NCBI RefSeq assembly: GCF_000719135.1
Contig: NZ_JOEK01000011.1
Location: 186,001-250,000 of the forward strand
Length of the DNA stretch: 64,000 nt
Reading direction: 5' to 3'
DNA from: Streptomyces avicenniae
GTDB taxonomy: Bacteria; Actinomycetota; Actinomycetes; Streptomycetales; Streptomycetaceae
This document shows positions 16,618-25,499 of this stretch, piece by piece. The notes under the pieces are model-generated. The model saw nothing but the letters and a program-made list of their open reading frames with translations, searched no databases and was not told the DNA's origin. How positions within the stretch are numbered: the first letter of the stretch is position 1; the number at the start of each line of letters is the position of its first letter. A program made the translations under genes and the position numbers.

Positions 16618-18915
16618 TCAGCGGGTGGCGCCCTGCGGGGCGGCCGGGGGCGCTATCGGCAGCTCGGAGGAGTCCGCCGCGACAGCCTGGTCCCCGCCCG
16701 CCTCGCTCTCCGCCGTCTCGGCCAGCTCCGCGACCTCGGCGGCGTGCGCCTGCGCCGCGCCCGGCAGCGTCCCGTGCCGCGCGCGGCGCGCCTCGGCCGC
16801 CGCGCACAGGGCGCGTACGGCGTCCTGGAAGCGGGTCAGCGACGGCGGCTGGGCCGGGCCGAGGAGGTAGGCGGTCAGCTCCGTCCTGGCCTCGGCCAGC
16901 TTGTCCTGGCCAGGGTCCACGACCGCGTCGAGCAGCGCGGGCACCCCGTCGGCCTCGGGCGTGAGGACGGTGGCGCCGCGCACGGTCGCGTTCGCGGCGC
17001 GGAAGTCGTCCTCCGACAGGCCCGTCGTGTTGACGACGGCGTACGGCTTGCCGGACGCCAGGTGGTCGGCGACGACGCTCGACACGTCGGAGACGAGGAC
17101 GTCCGCCTCGTTGAAGCAGGAGTACAGGTCGGGCCGCGAGCCCGTCAGGACCAGGTGCTCGGCCGGGTCCTGCGCCGCCCAGAACGCCGCGCGCCACGCG
17201 TCGGTCGCCGCCGCGACGGCCTCGGCGTGGCCGGGGCGCGGCAGGCCCTGCGCGGCCATGCGCTCCATCTCGTCGGCCGCGAGCCGTCCGGCGCGTGCCG
17301 TCAGGGCGGCGAGGGCCGCGTCCTGCCGTTCCAGTTCGGCGGCGGGGGAGTCGGGGCGGGGGCCGTCGGCGCTGCCGGGGCCCGCCACGGAGACGGCGCC
17401 GCGCTCGGCCACCGGGTCGCCCGTGGGCAGGCGCAGCGGGGCGCGGCGCGGGCCGGGCGCGGGCCGCGCGGCGGCGGGCGCGGCCGTCCGGCCCGCGTTG
17501 GCCTCGGCGATCAGCGCGCGGACACGGGCGTCGGCTGCGCCCGCCTTCGGGTTGACCGAGCCGGTCATCGGGTGCGGCCGGTACAGGAGCCGTACGCGCG
17601 GGTCGGCGAGCAGGGCGCGGACGACGTTCTCGCCGGCGAGGATGACCGAGGTGTTCCCCGGGTCGTTGGTCCAGCCCTCCCACGTCGGCGCGTACAGCAC
17701 GGTGACGGGACGGGTCGCGGGCGGCGGGCCGTCCGCGCGCCGGATCGGCGCGAGCTGCGGGCGGCCCACCTCGACGACGTCGCGGTCGTCCACGCCGACG
17801 TCGGCCCGCGCGTACCGCAGGCGGGCGGCGGGGCCCGCCACCCACACCTGGTCGTAGACCTTGGCGTACGGGTTGCAGCTGGACAGCTTGTCGCTCTCTC
17901 CGTGGTTGGTGAACGCGTGCTTGATGGTCGGGATGCGCAGGACCTGCGAGGTCTTGGGCGCGTTCGCCGGGTGCAGCAGCATCTTCAGCGAGGAGTGTTC
18001 GAGCTCCATCAGGTGGGCGACGCGCGGGATGCAGACGATGGGCACGTCCGTGTCGGCGAGCTGCTGCGTCATGGGCCGCTCGCGCAGGACGACGAGGGGC
18101 CGCGGCAGCGTGGCGAGCGTGCTCAGCCACATGTTGGCCTGGTACGCGGTGCCCGAGCCGCCGGAGAAGTACAGGCCGACCTCGGGCCGGTAGTCGGCCA
18201 GCCAGTCGCGGAACCAGCGCAGGACCTTCTCCTCGCCCGGCGGGCGCTTGCCGGGCAGCAGCCACGTCGCCAGGTACGCCGTGCCGCCCGCGAAGAGCAG
18301 CAGCGACGTGCCGACGCCGATCAGGCCCCAGACCACGTGCTGCGCGGCGATGGTGGCGATCATCCCCGACGTGGCGGGCACGGAGAACAGCAGCATGCGG
18401 CGGCCGGGGTAGGCGAGGAGCCGTGGCGGGGCGGGGGAGAGGCGCAGCGCGTCGGTGTCCACGTTGCGGGTGACGACCGGCAGCGTCCGCGCGCGGCGCA
18501 CCAGGACGCCCAGCGCGCGGCAGACGAACTGCGCGCCGTAGCAGGACAGCAGGCCGCCGACCAGGACGAGTCTGGCCGCGGTGTCCACGGCGGACAGGTG
18601 CGTGAGGCCCATGACGAGCAGCAGGTCGCGCAGGAGCTGTCTGACGGTCTCGTCGCAGTGCACCCGGCCGAGCACGGCGAGCACACCGGGTTTCCAGAGG
18701 CGCAGCCCCAGGTCGAACGCGAGGCAGGCGGCCCCGGCGGCGCACAGCAGCGGCGCGCTGGGCAGCTGTGCCCCGACGAGTTGGGCGGCGAAGAGACCGA
18801 GCAGCGTGCCCAGGGCGAGTGGGGTGCCGCGGCGGAGCGACGGTCCAGCGGGCAAGGTGAGGCTCCGGTTCGGAGAAGGACGGGCGTGGGGGCGTGAGAG
18901 GGGGGTGGGGCGCAC
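16618..18915 (-). CDS. Membrane glycerophosphotransferase-like protein, paralogue of the 9833 product
   Basis: Up to 765 residues. Residues 30-230 hold several hydrophobic segments. The catalytic-type region reads YFSGGSGTAYQANMW, FTNHGESDKLSSCNPYAK, YAPTWEGWTNDPGNTS, YRPHPMTGS and VSDVSSVVADHLASGKPY, in the same order as in the 9833 protein. An Ala/Pro/Arg-rich insert (about 460-540) separates the last two blocks. The C-terminus is an acidic Ala/Glu tail. Start choice is open: GTG 18915 is the longest, but TTG 18855 (PAGPSLRRG) has GGAG 7 nt upstream and places the first membrane segment near the N-terminus. It likely acts in the same wall-polymer pathway but is transcribed separately. Confidence 0.78.
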   Translation of the reverse strand: MRPTPLSRPHARPSPNRSLTLPAGPSLRRGTPLALGTLLGLFAAQLVGAQLPSAPLLCAAGAACLAFDLGLRLWKPGVLAVLGRVHCDETVRQLLRDLLLVMGLTHLSAVDTAARLVLVGGLLSCYGAQFVCRALGVLVRRARTLPVVTRNVDTDALRLSPAPPRLLAYPGRRMLLFSVPATSGMIATIAAQHVVWGLIGVGTSLLLFAGGTAYLATWLLPGKRPPGEEKVLRWFRDWLADYRPEVGLYFSGGSGTAYQANMWLSTLATLPRPLVVLRERPMTQQLADTDVPIVCIPRVAHLMELEHSSLKMLLHPANAPKTSQVLRIPTIKHAFTNHGESDKLSSCNPYAKVYDQVWVAGPAARLRYARADVGVDDRDVVEVGRPQLAPIRRADGPPPATRPVTVLYAPTWEGWTNDPGNTSVILAGENVVRALLADPRVRLLYRPHPMTGSVNPKAGAADARVRALIAEANAGRTAAPAAARPAPGPRRAPLRLPTGDPVAERGAVSVAGPGSADGPRPDSPAAELERQDAALAALTARAGRLAADEMERMAAQGLPRPGHAEAVAAATDAWRAAFWAAQDPAEHLVLTGSRPDLYSCFNEADVLVSDVSSVVADHLASGKPYAVVNTTGLSEDDFRAANATVRGATVLTPEADGVPALLDAVVDPGQDKLAEARTELTAYLLGPAQPPSLTRFQDAVRALCAAAEARRARHGTLPGAAQAHAAEVAELAETAESEAGGDQAVAADSSELPIAPPAAPQGATR

Positions 18916-19221
18916 GCCGAGGCGCGACGGCCTCCGTGAGGGATCAACTGCCGCGCGCGGACAACCGCAGCGCTGAATCAGTCGAAGGAGTGAACCGGCC
19001 GTGCCGGGCGGGCGCGTGCCGCCGAGCGGCCGACGCGCGAGGGTCGGCCCGCTTCGTGCGGTTATATGAGAGGGCGGCCCGTCCGGGCGGTGGCATAGAT
19101 TACGGAGAGCAGCCCGGCCCCGCCGGGAACGAACGAACGCACGGGCGGTACGACGGCCGTGGGCGATCCAGGCCCGTCCGTGCCACCGCCGGGCAGGCGG
19201 CGCAGCGAACAGGGAGCAGCA
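18916..19221. other. 306-bp non-coding gap between divergent glycopolymer gene and proB
   Basis: No gene is seen. Possible -10 boxes for proB are TTATAT (19062-19067) and TAGATT (19096-19101); neither has a good -35 at 17-18 bp. The gap also must carry the promoter of the minus-strand gene. Confidence 0.4.
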
Positions 19222-20343
19222 GTGGCAGCGGCACCACGCCAGGACGTCTCCGACGCCCGCAGGATCGTCGTCAAGATCGGCTCATCCTCGCTGACCACCG
19301 CGGCCGGGGGGCTGGACGCCGACCGGGTGGACGCACTGGTCGATGTGCTGGTGAAACAGGACGGGAGGCAGATCGTACTGGTTTCCTCCGGTGCGATCGC
19401 GGCAGGGCTCGCCCCCCTCGGGCTCACCGGACGCCCCGCCGACCTGGCCAGGCAGCAGGCCGCGGCCTCGGTGGGACAGGGGTTGCTGCTGGCCCGCTAC
19501 ACCGCCTCGTTCGCCCGGTACGGACGGCGTGTCGGGCAGGTGCTGCTCACGTCCTACGACACCAGCCGCCGCACCCACTACCGCAACGCCTACCGCACCC
19601 TCGACCAGCTCTTCGCCATGAACGTCGTGCCGGTCGTCAACGAGAACGACACCGTCGCCACCGACGAGATCCGCTTCGGCGACAACGACCGCCTCGCCGC
19701 CCTCGTCGCCCACCTCGTCCGCGCCGACCTGCTCGTGCTCCTGTCGGACGTGGACGGCCTGTACGACGGCGACCCGTCGCGGCCGGGCGCGCGCCGCCTC
19801 ACCGAGGTGACGGGGCCGGACGACCTGGCCCACGTCGAGATCGGCAGGGCCGGGCGCGCCGGGGTCGGCACCGGCGGCATGGTCACCAAGGTCGAGGCCG
19901 CCGCCATCGCCACCGGCGCGGGCATCCCCGTCGTCCTCACCTCCGCCGGCCACGCGGGCGAGGCGCTGTCCGGCGCCACCACCGGCACCTACTTCCGCCC
20001 CACGGGCCGCCGCGCCGCCGGGCGGCTCCTGTGGCTCGCCCACGCCTCGGCGCCGCGCGGCGCGGTCGTCCTGGACGCGGGCGCCGTCGAGGCGATCACG
20101 CGGCGCCACAGCTCGCTGCTGCCCGCCGGGATCACCGGCGTGGAGGGCGAGTTCGCCGCCGGGGAGCCCATCGAGCTGCGCGACCCGGCGGGCCGCCCGG
20201 TCGCGCGCGGACTGGTCAACTTCGACGCGCGCGAGATCCCCCGGCTCATCGGCCGCTCCACGCACGACCTGGCGGCCGAGCTGGGCCCGGCGTACGAGCG
20301 GGAGGTCGTCCACCGCGACGACCTGGTGCTGCTGCGGCCGTGA
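19222..20343 (+). CDS. proB: Glutamate 5-kinase
   Basis: 373 residues; first step of proline synthesis (ATP-dependent phosphorylation of glutamate). The amino-acid-kinase domain (about 15-255) shows RIVVKIGSSSLT, LVSSGAIAAG, VNENDTVATDEIRFGDND and the GTGGMVTKVEAA loop. A C-terminal PUA domain (about 285-365) includes LLPAGITGVEGEF. I chose GTG 19222 (MAAAPRQDVSDARRIVV) because AGGGAG stands 5 nt upstream; the longer GTG at 19159 has no such site. Its partner proA lies 0.7 kb downstream with one small gene between. Confidence 0.96.
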   Translation: MAAAPRQDVSDARRIVVKIGSSSLTTAAGGLDADRVDALVDVLVKQDGRQIVLVSSGAIAAGLAPLGLTGRPADLARQQAAASVGQGLLLARYTASFARYGRRVGQVLLTSYDTSRRTHYRNAYRTLDQLFAMNVVPVVNENDTVATDEIRFGDNDRLAALVAHLVRADLLVLLSDVDGLYDGDPSRPGARRLTEVTGPDDLAHVEIGRAGRAGVGTGGMVTKVEAAAIATGAGIPVVLTSAGHAGEALSGATTGTYFRPTGRRAAGRLLWLAHASAPRGAVVLDAGAVEAITRRHSSLLPAGITGVEGEFAAGEPIELRDPAGRPVARGLVNFDAREIPRLIGRSTHDLAAELGPAYEREVVHRDDLVLLRP

Positions 20344-20406
20344 CGGATCGCGCCCGTCCGTGCCGACCGGGTGACCGCGGGCGGGCGTCCACGAGCGCAG
20401 ATGTGT

Positions 20407-20422
20407 GAAAGACCGGTCTTTC
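20407..20422 (+). promoter_or_regulatory. 16-bp perfect palindrome GAAAGACCGGTCTTTC downstream of proB
   Basis: It sits 64 bp after proB and 111 bp before the next start. It could be a protein-binding operator or a short terminator stem, though it has no loop and no U-tract, which favours a DNA site. Confidence 0.4.
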
Positions 20423-20532
20423 CACGGAAGGTTCGGAAAACGGCCCACGCCGTGGCGCGTGAGCTGGTCAACTCGTGCGGGGGCACCAGCCCGTACCCTT
20501 CCGTACGTTCGCACCATGTCAGGAGGCCGCCG

Positions 20533-20934
20533 GTGAGACGACTGGCCAGCGTCGAGGGAGGCCGCCAGGGCCACGCGCCGACCCGACCCGACACCAGCCG
20601 CCTGTGGCACATCACCCTCAGCGTCGCCGGGCCCGCCGCGCCGCTGCCCGAGGTCAGACGCGGGCTCGAACAGCTCGCCCACGACCACCCCTTCCTCCTG
20701 ACCAGCCGCTACGCCCGCGACCGCGCGGAGATCCGGTACTGGGAGGAGGCCCGCGACCTGCACGACGCCGCCGCCGTCGCGCTGCGGCTGTGGGGCGAGC
20801 ACCGGCGCACGGCGGGGCTGCCGCCGTGGGAGATCGTCGGCCTTGAGGTCATCGGCCGCGAGACGTACCACCAGCGCCTCGCCGAGGGGCACGGGCTCCC
20901 GGCGGCCGTGCCCGTGGGCGTGCACCCGTTCTGA
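20533..20934 (+). CDS. Conserved hypothetical protein between proB and proA
   Basis: 133 residues, GTG start with a perfect AGGAGG 6 nt upstream. I do not recognise a domain. The protein is soluble with a [13 protein letters not shown] strand, then [20 protein letters not shown] and [19 protein letters not shown] helices, and ends in VHPF. The alternation of strands and amphipathic helices suggests a small alpha/beta fold. It lies between two proline genes on the same strand, but nothing in it points to proline metabolism. Confidence 0.7.
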   Translation: MRRLASVEGGRQGHAPTRPDTSRLWHITLSVAGPAAPLPEVRRGLEQLAHDHPFLLTSRYARDRAEIRYWEEARDLHDAAAVALRLWGEHRRTAGLPPWEIVGLEVIGRETYHQRLAEGHGLPAAVPVGVHPF

Positions 20935-21008
20935 CGGCCGCCGGTGCCCGGTGTCCACCCCTTGTCGCGCCGGTCCGCCCGGCGGGGGGACGACCTAAGC
21001 TGTGGCCC

Positions 21009-22295
21009 ATGAGCGCCGCATCCACCGACACCGCGTCGTCCCCCGTCCTCGCCGCAGCCGCCCGCGCCAGGGAGGCCGCCGCCGAGCTGGCCCCGCTGCC
21101 GCGCACCGCGCGCGACGCGGCGCTCCTCGCGGTCGCCGACGCCCTGGAGGCCAGGTCGGCCGAGATCGTCGCGGCCAACGCCGAGGACCTCGCCCGCGCC
21201 CGCGCCGCTGGCACCCCCGACGGGATGATCGACCGGCTCACGCTCACCCCGCAGCGCATCGCCGCCATCGCCGCCGACGTGCGGCACATCGTGACGCTCG
21301 CCGACCCCGTCGGCGAGGTCGTACGCGGCTCGACGCTCCCCAACGGCCTCGAACTGCGCCAGGTCCGCGTGCCGCTCGGCGTCGTCGGGATCGTGTACGA
21401 GGGGCGGCCCAACGTCACGGTGGACGCCGCCGCCCTCTGCCTCAAGTCGGGCAACGCGGCCCTCCTGCGCGGCTCCTCGTCCGCGTACACCTCCAACACC
21501 GCGCTCGTCGGCGTGCTGCGCGACGCCGTCGTGAGCGCCGGGCTGCCCGCCGACGCCGTGCAGCTCGTGCCGGGCGAGAGCCGGGAGTCGGTGCGCGAAC
21601 TGATGCGGGCGCGCGGCCTCGTGGACGTCCTCATCCCGCGCGGCGGCGCCTCGCTGATCCAGACCGTGGTGCGCGAGTCCACCGTGCCGGTCATCGAGAC
21701 GGGCACCGGCAACTGCCACGTCTACGTGGACGCGGCGGCCGACCTCGACATGGCCGTGGACATCCTCGTCAACTCCAAGGCGCAGCGCCCCAGTGTGTGC
21801 AACGCGGCGGAGACCGTCCTCGTCCACGCGGACGTCGCCGACAGCTTCCTGCCGCGCGCCCTCGCCGCGCTCACCGCGGCCGGGGTGACCGTGCACGGCG
21901 ACGAGGCGTGGCAGAAGGCGGGCGCCGCCGCCGGGACCGAGGTCGTCCCGGCCACCGACGCGGACTGGGAGACCGAGTACCTGAGTTACGACATCGCCGC
22001 CGCCGTCGTGCCCGACCTGGACGCCGCCGTCGCGCACATCAGGCGCTGGACGTCCGGGCACACCGAGGCCGTCGTCACGCGCGACACCGCCGCCGCCCGG
22101 CGCTTCGTGTCCCGCATGGACTCGGCGGCCGTCATGGTCAACGCGTCCACCCGCTTCACGGACGGCGGGCGGTTCGGCTTCGGCGCCGAGATCGGCATCT
22201 CCACCCAGAAGCTGCACGCGCGCGGCCCGATGGGTCTCGCCGAGCTGACCTCCACGACGTATGTCGTCACAGGTGATGGTCACACCGTTGAGTGA
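21009..22295 (+). CDS. proA: Gamma-glutamyl phosphate reductase
   Basis: 428 residues; NADPH-dependent reduction of glutamyl phosphate to glutamate semialdehyde, the second step of proline synthesis. Typical blocks are [44 protein letters not shown] and [10 protein letters not shown], with the catalytic Cys at about residue 263, then [26 protein letters not shown] box lies 7 nt before ATG 21009, so proA is probably transcribed on its own, leaderless, besides any readthrough from proB. Confidence 0.97.
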   Translation: MSAASTDTASSPVLAAAARAREAAAELAPLPRTARDAALLAVADALEARSAEIVAANAEDLARARAAGTPDGMIDRLTLTPQRIAAIAADVRHIVTLADPVGEVVRGSTLPNGLELRQVRVPLGVVGIVYEGRPNVTVDAAALCLKSGNAALLRGSSSAYTSNTALVGVLRDAVVSAGLPADAVQLVPGESRESVRELMRARGLVDVLIPRGGASLIQTVVRESTVPVIETGTGNCHVYVDAAADLDMAVDILVNSKAQRPSVCNAAETVLVHADVADSFLPRALAALTAAGVTVHGDEAWQKAGAAAGTEVVPATDADWETEYLSYDIAAAVVPDLDAAVAHIRRWTSGHTEAVVTRDTAAARRFVSRMDSAAVMVNASTRFTDGGRFGFGAEIGISTQKLHARGPMGLAELTSTTYVVTGDGHTVE

Positions 22296-22345
22296 AATCC
22301 CAATGGCCCTCCCCCTCGTCCGGTATTCGGCCTACGCTGGATGGC

Positions 22346-23257
22346 GTGCCGGACGACGTGGGGGGCCTGCCGTTCAGTGACGGCGACGGCCCCGACAGCG
22401 AAGACCGCCACGGGGCAGCCGACGAGGCATTCGCCGCCGTGGTACTGGACGAGGCGTTCGTCGATGCCGCCGCGATACATGAACCGACCGCGGCCGAGCG
22501 GCTGCTGTACGCGGCCATGGAACGCGCCGAGGAACGTGAGCGTGAGCGCGACGCGGCCGACGAAGGGCCGGGCGCAGGGCCCCTGTTCTACCGCGACCCC
22601 GATCTCGACCCGGGCAGCTCCACGGGGCTCGCCGGGTTCGCCGCAGGGGACGACGCCGGTGGGCCGTCCGGAGCGGCGGACGGGCCCGACCCGTTCGGGA
22701 GGTTCGCGCGGTTCGACAACCGCGCCGCCCCCGACCCGGCGGACGACGACCCCGACGCGCTCGAAGCCCTCGACGCGCTCGACGCCTTGGACGACGACGA
22801 GGCGGACGACGACGAGGACGACGAGGGCCGCTTCGACCGCTCCGACTACCTGAGCTACCTCCCGGAAGAACCCGAGGAACCCCTCGGCACCGACCCCCAC
22901 GACCACGCCCCCGGCGGCCCGCACCCCGACCGGCGGCCCACGGTACGCGGCGGGGGCCGCGGCTTCTTCGACGCGCCACCGCCCCGCGCCGCGATATCCC
23001 GGGCCGCACCGCACGGCGCCGGTCCCGTGCGCTGGCAGCGGCCGGTGGCCTGCGTGCTGGCCATGGTGATGGGCCTGAGCGTCCTCGCGTTCGCCGTCAT
23101 CGCGATCCAGCGCGCGGGCTCCTTCCCGTCGGGCGATCCCGACCCGCTGCCCCCTTCCCCCTCGGGCGACCCGGGGGACGCGGCCGGGGAGCCACCCCAC
23201 GGCGACCGCCTCACCGGCCCGACGGCCGACGAGGACGGGCCCGGCGAGGGCTTCTAG
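22346..23257 (+). CDS. Asp/Glu-rich single-pass membrane protein (paralogue of next gene)
   Basis: 303 residues; function not recognised. The N-terminal half is acidic, with a run around ALDALDALDDDEADDDEDD (about 142-165). One hydrophobic segment (PVACVLAMVMGLSVLAFAVIAI, about 232-254) is preceded by basic residues, so the long N-terminus should be cytoplasmic and the short Pro/Gly-rich tail outside. The motif LDEAFVDAAAIHEPTAAERL (residues about 33-52) recurs in the next protein. GTG 22346 lies 7 nt after TACGCT, a leaderless arrangement. Streptomycetes carry a similar pair next to proA/nadD; one has been linked with spore-wall synthesis, as I recall. Confidence 0.7.
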   Translation: MPDDVGGLPFSDGDGPDSEDRHGAADEAFAAVVLDEAFVDAAAIHEPTAAERLLYAAMERAEERERERDAADEGPGAGPLFYRDPDLDPGSSTGLAGFAAGDDAGGPSGAADGPDPFGRFARFDNRAAPDPADDDPDALEALDALDALDDDEADDDEDDEGRFDRSDYLSYLPEEPEEPLGTDPHDHAPGGPHPDRRPTVRGGGRGFFDAPPPRAAISRAAPHGAGPVRWQRPVACVLAMVMGLSVLAFAVIAIQRAGSFPSGDPDPLPPSPSGDPGDAAGEPPHGDRLTGPTADEDGPGEGF

Positions 23258-23395
23258 ACGGCCAAGGACGGGCCGCCGCAGTGCGTCCGTACACGCCACA
23301 CGGGCGCACGTCCCGTGACCCCTCGTGCCTCGGTGTGCCGAAAGTCCCTCCTGCCGGGGCTTCTTGAACCAGCCCCGGCGTTCTACGCTGGAGCG

Positions 23396-24466
23396 GTGGC
23401 CGGGCGTTACGACCCTCCTGGAGCATCCGGGAGTGCCCCGGGAGCCGGGGACGACGAGTACGGTGCGACCGTCTTCGACGAGTCGTTCGTCAACGCTGCC
23501 CGCATACAGGAGTATTCGGCGCAGGAACGCCTGGAGGACCACACCACGGCCGTGCGCCGCAGGCCGTCCGACGCGGCGGGGCCGCTGATACGCGCCGTGC
23601 CCCGGCAGGGCATAGCGCTCGCCGTCATCGTCCTGCTCGCCTTCGCCGCCGCCATCTACCTCGGCAGCCGCAACCCGTACGGCGCCAGCGGGCGGCTCAT
23701 CCCCGACCCGCCCTCGGGCACCACCGTCGTCCTCGCGCCGGGCGAGGACGTGCCGGGCGCGGCCGACGCCGAGTCCCTCTTCGAGAACAGCCCGGCGAGC
23801 GCCTTCGGCATCGGCCCCGGCGGCGTCGCCCTCCCCGACCCGCGCCCCACCGAGAACTTCTCCCGCGAACAGGTCCTCACCGCCCTGACGCTCGCCAAGG
23901 AGTACCTGGTGGCGAGCGCGCTCACCCCCGACGTGTACGCGGGCGCCACCGCCGTCCCCGTGCGGCAGCTCCTCGGCGAGGAGCAGCAGCGGCAGCTCGA
24001 CGCCGCGCTCGCCGGGCGCGGCGGCCGGTCGGCGGCGACGGACTGGCTGGTCAGGTTCGACCCCGAGGAGGTCACCCCGGCGGGCACCCAGGTGCGGGTG
24101 GACGGCCGGTTCACGTTCGCCGAGTCGGACGAGGACGTCCTCCAGGTCACCGGCCACCACGCCGTCGCCTACGCGCTCCAGCCCGCCGGTGAGCCGACCG
24201 CGCCCGTCGTCCTGTTCACGGTGCAGCGCGAGGTGCGGCTGCTGTTCGGCGACGACGAGCTGCGCGACCGCCGTATCGTCCTGCGCCAGGTGGACACGCT
24301 TGCCGGCCCCATGGACTGCGCCAGCGACCCGGCGGACGCCCTGCACCCGCTGCTCGCCGGGCAGCACGCGTCCCTGCCCGGCACCTCGGGCATCGACCCG
24401 TACGAGCTGGAGGCCGAGCACCCCGTGCTGTGCGCGGCGTACGCGCCGGGCGGCGCCGTCTCCTGA
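23396..24466 (+). CDS. Single-pass membrane protein with large extracytoplasmic domain
   Basis: 356 residues. The cytoplasmic N-terminus carries FDESFVNAARIQEYSAQERL (about 23-42), the same box as in the preceding protein. One membrane segment follows (GIALAVIVLLAFAAAIYLG, about 70-88). The remaining 270 residues are predicted outside. They include FSREQVLTALTLAKEYLVASAL and a beta-rich region ending in DPYELEAEHPVLCAAY with two late Cys (MDCASD and VLCAAY) that could form a disulfide. GTG 23396 follows TACGCTGGAGCG, nearly the same promoter-start junction as the previous gene. The fold is unknown; the context suggests a cell-envelope role. Confidence 0.72.
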   Translation: MAGRYDPPGASGSAPGAGDDEYGATVFDESFVNAARIQEYSAQERLEDHTTAVRRRPSDAAGPLIRAVPRQGIALAVIVLLAFAAAIYLGSRNPYGASGRLIPDPPSGTTVVLAPGEDVPGAADAESLFENSPASAFGIGPGGVALPDPRPTENFSREQVLTALTLAKEYLVASALTPDVYAGATAVPVRQLLGEEQQRQLDAALAGRGGRSAATDWLVRFDPEEVTPAGTQVRVDGRFTFAESDEDVLQVTGHHAVAYALQPAGEPTAPVVLFTVQREVRLLFGDDELRDRRIVLRQVDTLAGPMDCASDPADALHPLLAGQHASLPGTSGIDPYELEAEHPVLCAAYAPGGAVS

Positions 24467-24657
24467 CGCCCCGCCGCCGTCCCGCGCCGCCCCCCGCGGC
24501 CGGGCGTTTCCCCGGGCGTCACGGCGGATTCCCGCCGATTCCGCGCCGCCTCGGCGTCCCGGGGGTGGGGGCGGGAGGCCGGGGCGCGCGGCTCCGCTTA
24601 CGATGACCCTACGTTTCAGCAGTCCGCCCCGTCCCCGGATACCGGATAGGCCAGCCC

Positions 24658-24831
24658 ATGACTCCGCTGCTCCAGCCCGCCGCCGAAGCCCTGACGCTGC
24701 TCGCCAGCGAGGAGGGCGGCGGCCACGGCCACGGACACGACAGCCTGAACCCGTACGCCATCGGCGGCGGCGCGCTCCTCGCGCTGCTGGTCCTCCTGTG
24801 GATCACGACGCGCCTCAACCGCGACCGCTGA
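24658..24831 (+). CDS. Small membrane protein upstream of nadD
   Basis: 57 residues, too short for common gene-length cut-offs. It begins [20 protein letters not shown], then a His/Gly patch GGHGHGHDS, then one hydrophobic helix ([19 protein letters not shown]) and a basic end RLNRDR. The pattern is N-outside/C-inside or a tail-anchor-like helix. A TACGAT box (24598-24603) lies upstream. It ends 7 bp before the nadD start, so coupling is likely. The same small gene occurs at this place in other streptomycetes, to my knowledge. Function unknown. Confidence 0.7.
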   Translation: MTPLLQPAAEALTLLASEEGGGHGHGHDSLNPYAIGGGALLALLVLLWITTRLNRDR

Positions 24832-24838
24832 GCCCGCC

Positions 24839-25477
24839 GTGCGAGACCGGATAGGCACACCGGGCAAGCGGCGGATCGGGGTGATGGGCGGCACGTTCGA
24901 CCCGGTCCACCACGGTCACCTGGTCGCCGCCAGCGAGGTGGCGGCCCGGTTCGCACTGGACGAGGTCGTGTTCGTGCCGACGGGCCAGCCCTGGCAGAAG
25001 GAACACCGGGAGGTCTCCGCGCCCGAGGACCGCTACCTGATGACGGTCATCGCCACGGCGTCCAACCCGCAGTTCTCCGTCAGCCGCACCGACATCGACC
25101 GCGGCGGCCGGACGTACACCATCGACACGCTGCGCGACCTGCGTGCCGAACACCCCGATGACGACCTGTTCTTCATCACGGGCGCCGACGCGCTGGCCCA
25201 GATCCTCGGCTGGCGCGACGCGGCGGAACTCTTCTCCCTCGCCCACTTCATCGGCGTGACGCGGCCCGGCCACGTCCTCGCCGACCCGGGCCTGCCCAGC
25301 GGCGGCGTCTCGCTCATCGAGGTGCCCGCCCTGGCGATCTCCTCCACGGACTGCCGGGAGCGGGTGGCGAGGGGCGACCCCGTCTGGTATCTGGTGCCGG
25401 ACGGCGTGGTGCGCTACATCAGCAAACGCGCGCTCTACCGCGACGACCCGGACGCGACGACGGGTGTCACGGCCTGA
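24839..25477 (+). CDS. nadD: Nicotinate-nucleotide adenylyltransferase
   Basis: 212 residues; joins NaMN and ATP to give deamido-NAD. It has the nucleotidyltransferase loop [15 protein letters not shown] (about 14-28) and the [10 protein letters not shown] motif (ISSTxxR class), with [16 protein letters not shown] and [13 protein letters not shown] in between and after. GTG 24839 is used; the ATG at residue 16 would cut the beta-1 strand. It is followed after 22 bp by the LCP-like gene, an arrangement (nadD-LCP-rsfS) widespread in streptomycetes. Confidence 0.95.
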   Translation: MRDRIGTPGKRRIGVMGGTFDPVHHGHLVAASEVAARFALDEVVFVPTGQPWQKEHREVSAPEDRYLMTVIATASNPQFSVSRTDIDRGGRTYTIDTLRDLRAEHPDDDLFFITGADALAQILGWRDAAELFSLAHFIGVTRPGHVLADPGLPSGGVSLIEVPALAISSTDCRERVARGDPVWYLVPDGVVRYISKRALYRDDPDATTGVTA

Positions 25478-25499
25478 TCCCCACGGAAGGGCGGCATTG

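Noticed and set aside
16156..18897. 913-codon open frame on the plus strand
   Set aside because: Antisense to the 16618-18915 phosphotransferase; low-complexity Arg/Gly composition only.
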